This document shows, in pieces, positions 25,481-32,592 of a DNA stretch of 64,000 nucleotides. Position 1 is the stretch's first letter. Each line of letters starts with the position of its first letter. The notes under the pieces are model-generated. The model did not search any database, was not told the DNA's origin, and saw only the letters and a program-made list of their open reading frames with translations. The DNA is taken from positions 54,284 through 118,283 of the forward strand of contig DAIOKN010000003.1 in NCBI GenBank assembly GCA_036756705.1, given 5' to 3'. This DNA comes from Caproicibacter sp002399225 (GTDB taxonomy: Bacteria > Bacillota > Clostridia > Oscillospirales > Acutalibacteraceae). The position numbers and the translations under genes are program-made.

Positions 25481-25814
25481 AATTATATCACAACTTCACG
25501 CTGATTTTATCCGCGGTTCCTGTAAAATCATGCGGCCCAAATTTTCGCTTTCAGGGCAGTAAAAATCTGCGACGCTTCGAAAAAAACAGAACCCTCTAAA
25601 AATCATTTTTTCCTTTTTTTTCGATTTATGTCTTGTTTTATAAAATATTTTTATTTAATTTTTTAAATTAGAATAAAAAAAGGTTAAAAGGATTTATAAT
25701 AAAATTAAATTTTAAGGAGCACGTCAGCTTGATTTTCTGGCTCGCTCCTTTTTTATTTTAAGATTACTCGGCTTTTTTATAATTTATCAAGCTATTTTAC
25801 AAGGAGATGGATAG
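25446..25814. other. 369-bp AT-rich spacer before the Lrp gene
   Basis: No gene is seen. It holds the thpR ribosome binding site and hairpin at its left, a very AT-rich middle, and at 25695-25757 a TATAAT box followed by a terminator-like hairpin (stem AAGGAGC at 25714-25720 with GCTCCTT at 25744-25750, then a T-run). Confidence 0.6.
25695..25757 (+). promoter_or_regulatory. possible attenuator or short RNA before the Lrp gene
   Basis: TATAAT at 25695-25700 is followed within 14 bp by a hairpin (25714-25720 / 25744-25750) with a T-rich tail. A transcript starting near 25707 would end after about 50 nt or be attenuated. No good -35 is seen, so this is tentative. Confidence 0.35.
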
Positions 25815-26264
25815 ATGGATAAAATCGACGCAACTCTAATTACCGCCCTTCAGAAAAATGCGCGAATTCCGATTAAAGCACTGTCGAAAAAAGTGTTCTT
25901 GTCCTCTCCCGCAATCTCCGCCCGGATTGAAAAGCTGGAAAAACAGGGGGTAATCAGCGGCTATCACGCTTCGGTGAACCAGAACAAGCTCGGGTACCAT
26001 ATTACGGCGTTTATTAATCTGCGCATGTCGCCCAGCCAAAAGCCGGATTTTTATCCTTTTATCCGTTCCAGGTCAAACGTGGTGGAATGTAATTGCGTTA
26101 CCGGCAATTACTCCATGCTGATCAAAGTGGTTTTTCACAGCACTTTGGAACTGGATGAATTTATCGGTCAGCTTCAGAAATTCGGCCCGACGGAAACCCA
26201 GATTGTCTTTTCCACCCCGGTAGAGCCGCGCGGCGTCGCGGTGCTGGAAAGCGATATGCCGTAA
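25815..26264 (+). CDS. Lrp/AsnC-family transcriptional regulator
   Basis: The 149-residue protein has an N-terminal AsnC-type HTH (MDKIDATLITALQKNARIP through SARIEKLEKQGVISGY) and a C-terminal RAM/ACT-like ligand domain (from about residue 65). Such regulators respond to amino acids. It follows an AT-rich leader with a possible attenuator and starts at ATG 25815 behind AAGGAGATG. Its target could be the amino-acid genes at 26.9-29.4 kb, but that is inference from place only. Confidence 0.93.
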   Translation: MDKIDATLITALQKNARIPIKALSKKVFLSSPAISARIEKLEKQGVISGYHASVNQNKLGYHITAFINLRMSPSQKPDFYPFIRSRSNVVECNCVTGNYSMLIKVVFHSTLELDEFIGQLQKFGPTETQIVFSTPVEPRGVAVLESDMP

Positions 26265-26316
26265 GGGATCTCTGCCCGACCGAAGCAAGTGAACCCGGCA
26301 AAAAGGCCGAACCGTT

Positions 26317-26568
26317 TTACAGCGATTTTTTATATTTCAGACGCGTGGCAATTCCGCCACGGATATGGCGCTGAGATTTATTGAACTCCAAAACAACTTT
26401 GACTTTCCGATAGAGTTGCGGATCAATGGTTTTCAAGCGCTGTGCCACATCTTTATGTACCGTACTCTTGCTCACCCCGAATTTCTTCGCCGTACTGCGT
26501 ACGGTTGCTTTATTTTGAACAATATATTCGCCAAGCTCAACGGCGCGCTCTTCCACAATACCTTTCAC
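26317..26568 (-). CDS. spoIIID: SpoIIID, mother-cell sporulation regulator
   Basis: SpoIIID is a small DNA-binding protein that tunes the SigE regulon in the mother cell. The 83-residue product has the conserved HTH core ATVRSTAKKFGVSKSTVHKD and the basic C-terminal helix RGGIATRLKYKK. GTG 26568 is chosen since GGAGG lies 8 nt upstream; the TTG at 26583 overlaps the ribosome binding site. It is the clearest sign in this window that the host can sporulate. It converges on the Lrp gene without a clear terminator between. Confidence 0.95.
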   Translation of the reverse strand: MKGIVEERAVELGEYIVQNKATVRSTAKKFGVSKSTVHKDVAQRLKTIDPQLYRKVKVVLEFNKSQRHIRGGIATRLKYKKSL

Positions 26569-26600
26569 TGCTCCACCCTCCAAACGAATCCGATTGCTAA

Positions 26601-26630
26601 ATAGGTATGCCGAAAAACAGTATTTTAGTA
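26601..26630 (-). promoter_or_regulatory. possible SigE promoter of spoIIID
   Basis: The minus strand reads GCATACCTAT at 26610-26601, close to the SigE -10 CATAnnnT. The matching -35 (TACTAAA, 26630-26624) is weak. It lies 33 bp before the GTG start. Confidence 0.3.
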
Positions 26631-26833
26631 CAGAGTCCCGTCCTGATGGGAATATTGCGCAGCCGCTCCGTCTTGCGGCATGTATCCCGCAAAGGTTAGG
26701 CGGAGGTGCTTTCCCGCTGCAAACGGCCGGAAAAGCTGCATAAATTCGGAGGAAAAGCAGAAGAATCTTGATCTATCCATGTAATTTTTTTATTTTATTT
26801 TCGAACTGTGCTGAAATTATCTTGTTTCTCATC

Positions 26834-26839
26834 TATAAT
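26834..26839 (+). promoter_or_regulatory. -10 box of the C-S lyase gene
   Basis: A perfect TATAAT lies 51 bp before the lyase ATG. The -35 17 bp further up (CTGAAA) is weak. Confidence 0.45.
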
Positions 26840-26889
26840 GAAAGAACTTATTATACTTTTCAATGAAAACAAAAAGAGGAGTATTCAGA

Positions 26890-28059
26890 ATGAAATATGA
26901 TTTTGACACTGTTCAGGATCGATCCCACAATTATTCCGCAAAATACGATGAACGCAAGATGAAATTCGGCACCGACAAGGTCATCCCCTTGTGGATTGCC
27001 GACATGGACTTCAAAACCGCTCAGCCGGTCATTGACGCCATGAAAGCCCGCGCCAAAGAAGGCATCTGGGGCTACACCTCGCGGCCCGACAGCTATTTTG
27101 AAGCGATCTGCAGCTGGCAGAAGCGCCGCAAAGGATGGGAGATCGACCGCTCCCTGATGAGCTGGAGCCTCGGGGTCGTGCAGACGATCAGCGCGATGGT
27201 CTACCTCTTCACCCCGGAAAACGGCTCCGTTTTGATTCAGCCTCCGGTTTATTCCGAATTTTACGACATGGTGGAAGCATGGCACCGCAACGTGGTGGAA
27301 AATAAAATGATTGAGCGCGACGGGCGGTGGAGCATCGACTGGCCGGACTTTGAAAAGAAGCTGGAGCAGGTGGATCTGTTCCTTTTATGCAGCCCGCATA
27401 ATCCGCTCGGCATCGTGTGGAAACCGGAGGATTTAAAAAGAATGGCAGATCTGTGCATCCGCCACAACGTTCTGCTGTTTTCCGATGAGATCCATTCCGA
27501 CCTGATTTTCCATCAGAAAAAGCACACCCCCGTCGCGGCGCTTTCCCCGGAAATCGCCTCCCATGTGGTCACCGCCATCTCCGGCACAAAGACCTTCAAT
27601 CTGGCGGGGCTTCAGGCTTCCGCCGTCGTCTTCCCGAACGCTCACATGAAGGAAGTATACGACCATTATTGGGCCTGCATGGACATCCGACGCAACAATG
27701 CCTTCAGCCTGACGGCGATGGAAACCGCTTTTAACGAGGGCGAGGAATGGCTGGAACAGGCTCTGACCTACATTTCAGACAACTTCGACTATATTCACGA
27801 TTACTGTGCAAAGCATATTCCGAAAATCAAACCCAACATTCCGGATGCCACTTATCTGGTCTGGCTGGATTGCCGGGATCTGGGGCTGAGCAATGAGGAG
27901 CTTCACGATTTCATGATCAGGAAAGCCGGGCTGGGCCTCAACGACGGCTGCACATACGGCCGCAGCCTGAACGGTTACATGCGGCTCAATGCCGCCTGCC
28001 CGCGCAGTATTTTGAAGCAGGCCATGCATCAGCTGGAGGCCGCCGTTAATTCCCTCTGA
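26890..28059 (+). CDS. PatB/MalY-type PLP C-S lyase (cystathionine beta-lyase-like aminotransferase)
   Basis: The 389-residue protein is a class I/II PLP enzyme of the MalY/PatB group, which cleaves C-S bonds of cystathionine or cysteine conjugates. Visible signs are the N-terminal MKYDFDTVQDRSHNYSAKYD, the WIADMDF motif that marks this subgroup (near residue 34), the PHNPLG turn, the DEIHSDL aspartate and the PLP lysine in SGTKTFNLAGLQ (about residue 235). ATG 26890 follows AGAGGAG. The DAACS transporter begins 51 bp further on, so the two likely form a sulfur amino acid uptake-and-cleavage pair (inference). Confidence 0.88.
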   Translation: MKYDFDTVQDRSHNYSAKYDERKMKFGTDKVIPLWIADMDFKTAQPVIDAMKARAKEGIWGYTSRPDSYFEAICSWQKRRKGWEIDRSLMSWSLGVVQTISAMVYLFTPENGSVLIQPPVYSEFYDMVEAWHRNVVENKMIERDGRWSIDWPDFEKKLEQVDLFLLCSPHNPLGIVWKPEDLKRMADLCIRHNVLLFSDEIHSDLIFHQKKHTPVAALSPEIASHVVTAISGTKTFNLAGLQASAVVFPNAHMKEVYDHYWACMDIRRNNAFSLTAMETAFNEGEEWLEQALTYISDNFDYIHDYCAKHIPKIKPNIPDATYLVWLDCRDLGLSNEELHDFMIRKAGLGLNDGCTYGRSLNGYMRLNAACPRSILKQAMHQLEAAVNSL

Positions 28060-28110
28060 TCTCGCTTTGACTTGCCCTCAAGCTATCTATATAGAAAAGA
28101 GAAATATCTT

Positions 28111-29373
28111 ATGAAAATGAAACACAGCCTGTGGAAAAGCTATCGTTTTTCCGTTTTTCTGCTGACGGGCATTGCGATCGGCTGCATTCTAGGTATTCTT
28201 CTTGGAAAGCAGGCAACGGTTCTGGCTCCTTTCGGCGATATTTTTTTGAACCTGATGTTCACTGTCGTGGTTCCCATGGTTTTTGTCTCGATTGCGACGG
28301 CCGTCGGCAACATGCTCAACATGAAACGCCTGGGAAAAATTCTGGCGGATATGATCCTGGTCTTTATCGTCACAGGCCTGATCGCCGCTGTTCTGGTGCT
28401 GTTGGTCGTCCACTGGTTTCCGCCCGCAGCGGGCACCCATATCGCCTTAAAGTCCGCCGCAATGAGCAAGCCGACCAGCGTCGGCGACATGATCGTCGGC
28501 GCCCTGACCGTGGACGATTTCGCCGGGCTGATGAAACGGGCAAATATGCTGCCGATCATCGTGGCGGCCATTCTCTTCGGTTTCTGCGTCTCCGCCTGCG
28601 GCAGCAGTAAAAGCCCCGTCGGCAAATTCATGAATAACCTCAACGATATCATCATGAAGCTTGTGAATGTGATCATGCTGTACGCGCCGATCGGCCTCGG
28701 CGCTTATTTTGCCAACCTGATCGGCAAGTTCGGACCTAACCTTCTGGGGGACTACGGCCACGCTATGCTGATCTATTACCCCTTGTGCCTTGTGTACGCT
28801 CTGATTGCGTTCCCGGCCTACAGCTTTTTTGCAGGCGGTTCTCTCGGCGTCAGGCAAATGGTCAAAAATATTACGAACCCGGCTATCACCGCGTTCGCCA
28901 CCCAGAGTTCGGTGGCCACTCTCCCGGTGAATATGGACTCCTGCGATAAAATCGGAGTTCCGAAAGATATCCGCGATATTGTGCTGCCGATGGGGGCAAC
29001 CATGCATATGGATGGCTCCGTGCTCGCCGCGATTTTGAAAATCAGCTTTCTCTACGGCGTGTTCGGCCAAAGTTTTACGGGGGCCGGCACCTATGCCAAG
29101 TCGATTTTCGTGGCGATCCTCAGCGCCTTCGTTCTTTCCGGCGCGCCGGGCGGCGGGCTGGTCGGCGAAATGCTGATCGTCAACCTCTTTGGATACCCTT
29201 CGGAAGCTTTCCCGCTGATTGCCACAATCGGCTTTCTGGTCGACCCGCCCGCGACCTGCATCAACGCTGCCGGGGATACGGTGGCTTCCATGATGGTCAC
29301 ACGGCTGGTAGAAGGAAAAGACTGGCTGACCCGCCGGCTTCAGCCAAAACAAACGGAGCCGGAAAAGCAATAA
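28111..29373 (+). CDS. dicarboxylate/amino acid:cation symporter (DAACS family)
   Basis: This 420-residue membrane protein is a Na+- or H+-coupled symporter of the GltP/SstT/TcyP family. It has about eight membrane helices and the hairpin loops with the family signs (MDGSVLAAILKISFLYGVFG at about residue 305; SGAPGGGLVGE near 345; DPPATCINAAGDT near 385). The ATG at 28111 follows an AAAAGAGAAA stretch. Because a PatB-type lyase lies just upstream, cystine or another sulfur amino acid is a likely substrate (inference); glutamate, aspartate, serine or dicarboxylates are possible. Confidence 0.9.
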   Translation: MKMKHSLWKSYRFSVFLLTGIAIGCILGILLGKQATVLAPFGDIFLNLMFTVVVPMVFVSIATAVGNMLNMKRLGKILADMILVFIVTGLIAAVLVLLVVHWFPPAAGTHIALKSAAMSKPTSVGDMIVGALTVDDFAGLMKRANMLPIIVAAILFGFCVSACGSSKSPVGKFMNNLNDIIMKLVNVIMLYAPIGLGAYFANLIGKFGPNLLGDYGHAMLIYYPLCLVYALIAFPAYSFFAGGSLGVRQMVKNITNPAITAFATQSSVATLPVNMDSCDKIGVPKDIRDIVLPMGATMHMDGSVLAAILKISFLYGVFGQSFTGAGTYAKSIFVAILSAFVLSGAPGGGLVGEMLIVNLFGYPSEAFPLIATIGFLVDPPATCINAAGDTVASMMVTRLVEGKDWLTRRLQPKQTEPEKQ

Positions 29374-29692
29374 CACTGCCGGTCTGCCCCGGCGAAAAAA
29401 CAAATTGGATCGTATGATGCGCAGCCCGGGATCTGATTCCCAGGCTGCGCATCTTGGTTTGTACGATTGAACGTTTTACATCCAGCCCGCAGCTCAACGC
29501 AGCGCCCTGAAGCTGCACCTTCCCCGTTTTTGCAGCCAAAATTTCCTGCAAAAGCAGGCGAAAGCAGAGAAATCGCTTTTAATTTCACTTGTTATACCCG
29601 CCCGAATATTGTAGAATACATTAAGGTTCTGTTTTTTTTATACGACCAAAAAACAGATTAATTCCGAACAGTGATGAAAAACGGGTGATTTT
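29374..29692. other. spacer with terminator hairpin
   Basis: No gene is seen in these 319 bp. A long hairpin (GATGCGCAGCC at 29416-29426 with GGCTGCGCATC at 29443-29453, further GGGA/TCCC pairing inside) is followed by TTGGTTTG and probably ends the symporter transcript. Confidence 0.6.
29416..29460 (+). terminator. terminator of the lyase-symporter operon
   Basis: Eleven-bp GC-rich stem (29416-29426 / 29443-29453) with inner GGGA/TCCC pairing, then a short T-rich tail. The tail is weak, so termination may be partial. Confidence 0.6.
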
Positions 29693-30361
29693 TTGTATCG
29701 TGCTTGTATTTTTGACTTGGACGGCACTTTGGCCAATACGCTGTATTCCATCGCATCCTTTTCCAATGAAGCGCTGAAACAATGCGGGTATCCGGCCATA
29801 CCGGATGAAAAATACCGCCGGATCGTGGGCGACGGAGTCGACATGCAGATCCGCCGGATGCTGACCGCCGTAACGGGCAGACCGCCCGCCGAGCGGGAGT
29901 CTGCAAAGCTGAAAGAGATTTACTGCCGGCTTTACGGAAACCGCCCGGCCTACCTTGTGCGCGAATATCCCAGAATGCGCAGGACCCTGGCGGCGCTGAA
30001 AGAGAAGGGGATCGCGACGGCGGTGCTCACCAACAAGCCCGACGCCTGGGCCCGGGAGATTATTGACTCTCTGTTCCCAAGAGGCAGTTTCGAGTTTTGC
30101 CTCGGCCAGCGGCCCGGCATCCCCAGAAAACCGTCGCCTGCGGGCGCGCTGATGATTGCCGAAAAATTTGATCTTGAGCCGAAAGAGATCCTTTATCTCG
30201 GCGACACAAATACGGATATGAAAACCGGAAACGGCGCCGGCATGGACACGGCCGGCGTGCTTTGGGGATTCCGGGACCGCAGGGAACTGGAGGAAAACGG
30301 TGCGGTCTATATCCTGAAAACACCGGATGACATTCTGTCGGTTGCAAACACCAAGAGGTGA
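29693..30361 (+). CDS. HAD-family hydrolase, phosphoglycolate phosphatase-like
   Basis: The 222-residue protein is a HAD phosphatase: motif I FDLDGTLANT at residues 7-16, a helical cap, motif II LTNKPD near 107 and motif III/IV YLGDTNTDMKTGNGAG near 165. It resembles Gph-type phosphoglycolate phosphatases and pyrophosphatases such as PpaX. The TTG start at 29693 follows GGGTGA. It ends 3 bp before the next gene, so the two are co-transcribed. The physiological substrate is not clear. Confidence 0.9.
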   Translation: MYRACIFDLDGTLANTLYSIASFSNEALKQCGYPAIPDEKYRRIVGDGVDMQIRRMLTAVTGRPPAERESAKLKEIYCRLYGNRPAYLVREYPRMRRTLAALKEKGIATAVLTNKPDAWAREIIDSLFPRGSFEFCLGQRPGIPRKPSPAGALMIAEKFDLEPKEILYLGDTNTDMKTGNGAGMDTAGVLWGFRDRRELEENGAVYILKTPDDILSVANTKR

Positions 30362-30364
30362 ATT

Positions 30365-31204
30365 ATGAAACGGTTCCTCCGTTTTTTTCAAAAGAATCTG
30401 CGGCTTGGGTTGCGGATTATCAAAACGGGCATCGCGGTGACTTTTTGTATTGTGCTGTCCCATCTTTTACATCTTAATCAGCCTTTTATCGCCGTGATCT
30501 CCACGGTGATCTCCATGGGAAAATCCATCGATCTTTCCGTGAAAACCGGCAAAAACAAAATGGTGGGTGTCATCATCGGTTCCGCCGCAGGAACCCTCTG
30601 CGCCGCTATTCTGCCGGGCAACGCGGGCCTGTGCGGGATCGGAATCATTCTCTCTCTGTACCTGTGTCATCTGTTTCATCTGGAAAGCGCCGGGGTCCTT
30701 TCCAGCTTTGCGTTCACCGCCGTGATGTTCGGCGCATCTCAGGACGCGCCGTGGAAGTACGCTCTTTCCTGTACGGTTGCCGCAATGCTTGGCATCGCCG
30801 TGGCAGTCGTAGTCAATTTGACCGTCATGCCGCCGAACTATGCCGTGGAAATTAAGAAAGCGTATACCGAACTGAAAGAGCGGACCGCCGCCGCGATTCG
30901 GGACGCCCAGGCAAGGAACACCATCGGGACCGGGGCGGTCGAAGAAGAAATCGAGCACCTGTCCCGCGCGCTTCAACTATATTCATCGGAGGCAAAGGTT
31001 CTTCGATGGAACGACGACGAGGTTGCCCGCGTTTCTTCCGGACTCTCGATTTACCGTCTGGTGCTGGACGAGCTGAAGGCGGTCGAAGTGATGGAACTGA
31101 CCCGGGACAGCGAGCCGGAACAGGAAATCCTGACGGTTTACCGCTACCACATGAACCGGATGCGCGAGCTTTTCCAGCGCGTGCCGGAACTGGAAAGCGC
31201 TTGA
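30365..31204 (+). CDS. aromatic acid exporter/FUSC-like membrane protein (ArAE family)
   Basis: The 279-residue protein has five or so membrane helices in the first 165 residues (from about residue 20), including VTFCIVLSHLLHLNQPFIAVISTVIS, and a soluble helical C-terminal domain of about 110 residues. This is the layout of the ArAE_1 / DUF939 family (B. subtilis YgaE-like). Relatives export aromatic acids or are of unknown function. It is translated 3 bp after the HAD gene. Confidence 0.8.
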   Translation: MKRFLRFFQKNLRLGLRIIKTGIAVTFCIVLSHLLHLNQPFIAVISTVISMGKSIDLSVKTGKNKMVGVIIGSAAGTLCAAILPGNAGLCGIGIILSLYLCHLFHLESAGVLSSFAFTAVMFGASQDAPWKYALSCTVAAMLGIAVAVVVNLTVMPPNYAVEIKKAYTELKERTAAAIRDAQARNTIGTGAVEEEIEHLSRALQLYSSEAKVLRWNDDEVARVSSGLSIYRLVLDELKAVEVMELTRDSEPEQEILTVYRYHMNRMRELFQRVPELESA

Positions 31205-31257
31205 ACGTGTCTTTCCAGACGCGGCAGGGACAGGGACCGCGAAAAGCCAACCTAAAA

Positions 31258-31301
31258 AACCAGCCTGAAGCCGCACCGTTTCGTGTGCCTCCAGGCTGGT
31301 T
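31258..31301. terminator. hairpin between ArAE gene and alcohol dehydrogenase
   Basis: AACCAGCCTG (31258-31267) pairs with CAGGCTGGTT (31292-31301), an inner arm (GCAC/GTGC) also pairs. It lies between two converging genes; tails are only modestly T-rich. Confidence 0.6.
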
Positions 31302-31325
31302 CTACTTTAATATGTTTTGTGCCCG

Positions 31326-32495
31326 TTAAAATGTAATGTCCTGCCCATAATAGGCGCAGGTAAGAACTTTCAGCATGTTTTCCGTGTTTGTGGGCCTCGG
31401 GTTGGTGCTGGTGCACGGGTCTTTCACCGCGTTTTCAGCAATGGTCTGCGCGTGAGCCTTGAAATCTTCTTCGCTGACACCGTTTTCCTTGTAAGTCGGC
31501 TGAATGTCCAGCTTGCGGTTGAGCGTGCGGATCGCTTCCACCAGAGAACTGGTGAGCTGTTTGTCCGTTACGCCCGGCAGATTGAGCCGTCTGGCAATCT
31601 GGGCATAGCGCTCCATGCAGACTCTGGAATTGTACTGAATGACAAACGGCAGCAAAATCGCGTTGCAGCAGCCGTGCGAAATATGGAACACCGCGCCGGT
31701 CTTATGTGCAATGCTGTGTGCAATGCCGAGCATCGCATTGGAAAACGCCATGCCGGCCATGCATTGGGCAATGTGCATCTTTCCACGCGCCTCTTTGTCG
31801 CCGTTATAGGAATCCAGAAGAGAATCAAAAATATCCGATATCGCCTTGAGTGCCAGAGCGTCGGAAAATTCGGAGCGGGCGGAGGCCACATAGGCTTCGA
31901 TGGCATGGGTCAGCGCATCCATTCCGGTGTGGGCTGTCAGGGTCTTCGGCATGGTCTGCGGAATGTCGGAATCTAAGACCGCGATATCCGGTGTGACTTC
32001 AAAATCGGCCAGCGGATATTTAATATTGGTCGAATAGTCCGTGATGACGGAAAAAGCCGTCACTTCGGAAGCGGTTCCGCTGGTGGAAGGGACTCCGACG
32101 AAAATCGCCTTGTTTCTCAGCTTCGGCATGGTAAACGGTTCTTTGATGTCTTCAAACGTTTTGTCGGGATATTCATAAAACACCCACATGGCCTTCGCGG
32201 CATCCATCGGGGAGCCGCCGCCGATTGCGGCAATAACATCCGGCTGAAATTCACGCATCGCTTTTGCGCCGTCATACACGCGCTCAATTGAAGGATCCGG
32301 TTCAACGCCTTCATAAATTTTGGTTTCCATTCCCGCTTCTTTCAGGGTATCGTCCAGCTTCTGCAAGAAACCGGTTCTGCGCATGGAATGACCGCCGGTT
32401 ACGATAAATGCCTTTTTATGACCCTTAAGGTTTTTCAGTTCGGAAATTGCCCCGGGTCCAAAATAGATATCACGCGGTAAAGTAAATCTCGCCAT
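31326..32495 (-). CDS. iron-containing alcohol dehydrogenase
   Basis: The 389-residue protein is a group III (Fe2+) alcohol dehydrogenase. The glycine-rich NAD site GGGSPMDAAKAM (about 95-106), the metal-binding aspartate in the VLDSD/ GMDALTHAIEAYV stretch (about 200), and the histidines in GIAHSIAHKTGAVFHISHG (about 263-281) are visible. Such enzymes reduce acetaldehyde, butyraldehyde or 1,3-propanediol precursors during fermentation. A Rex-like site lies at 32519-32536 in front of it, which would link it to NADH level. Confidence 0.93.
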   Translation of the reverse strand: MARFTLPRDIYFGPGAISELKNLKGHKKAFIVTGGHSMRRTGFLQKLDDTLKEAGMETKIYEGVEPDPSIERVYDGAKAMREFQPDVIAAIGGGSPMDAAKAMWVFYEYPDKTFEDIKEPFTMPKLRNKAIFVGVPSTSGTASEVTAFSVITDYSTNIKYPLADFEVTPDIAVLDSDIPQTMPKTLTAHTGMDALTHAIEAYVASARSEFSDALALKAISDIFDSLLDSYNGDKEARGKMHIAQCMAGMAFSNAMLGIAHSIAHKTGAVFHISHGCCNAILLPFVIQYNSRVCMERYAQIARRLNLPGVTDKQLTSSLVEAIRTLNRKLDIQPTYKENGVSEEDFKAHAQTIAENAVKDPCTSTNPRPTNTENMLKVLTCAYYGQDITF

Positions 32496-32518
32496 TTAAA
32501 AAGTCTCCCTTCGATTGT

Positions 32519-32536
32519 TTGTTATTTATTAAACAA
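32519..32536. promoter_or_regulatory. Rex-like operator before the alcohol dehydrogenase
   Basis: TTGTTATTTATTAAACAA matches 12 of the 14 fixed positions of the clostridial Rex site TTGTTAA-N4-TTAACAA. It lies 24 bp before the alcohol dehydrogenase ATG (minus strand). Rex represses fermentative genes when NADH is low. Confidence 0.55.
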
Positions 32537-32592
32537 CTTTGTAAAATTAATCTTACCATACTCTCGCCGCAGTTTCAAGGGCCGGAAAATAA

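Larger units (their letters stand above)
26569..26889. other. spoIIID/C-S lyase divergent spacer
   Basis: This 321-bp region has no gene. It holds the spoIIID and lyase promoters at its ends and, in the centre, a small hairpin (TTGCGG at 26673-26678 with CCGCAA at 26687-26692) of unknown role. Confidence 0.55.

Noticed and set aside
28447..29403. Long open frame antisense to the DAACS symporter
   Set aside because: His/Arg-rich composition typical of an antisense shadow; the symporter has clear family motifs.
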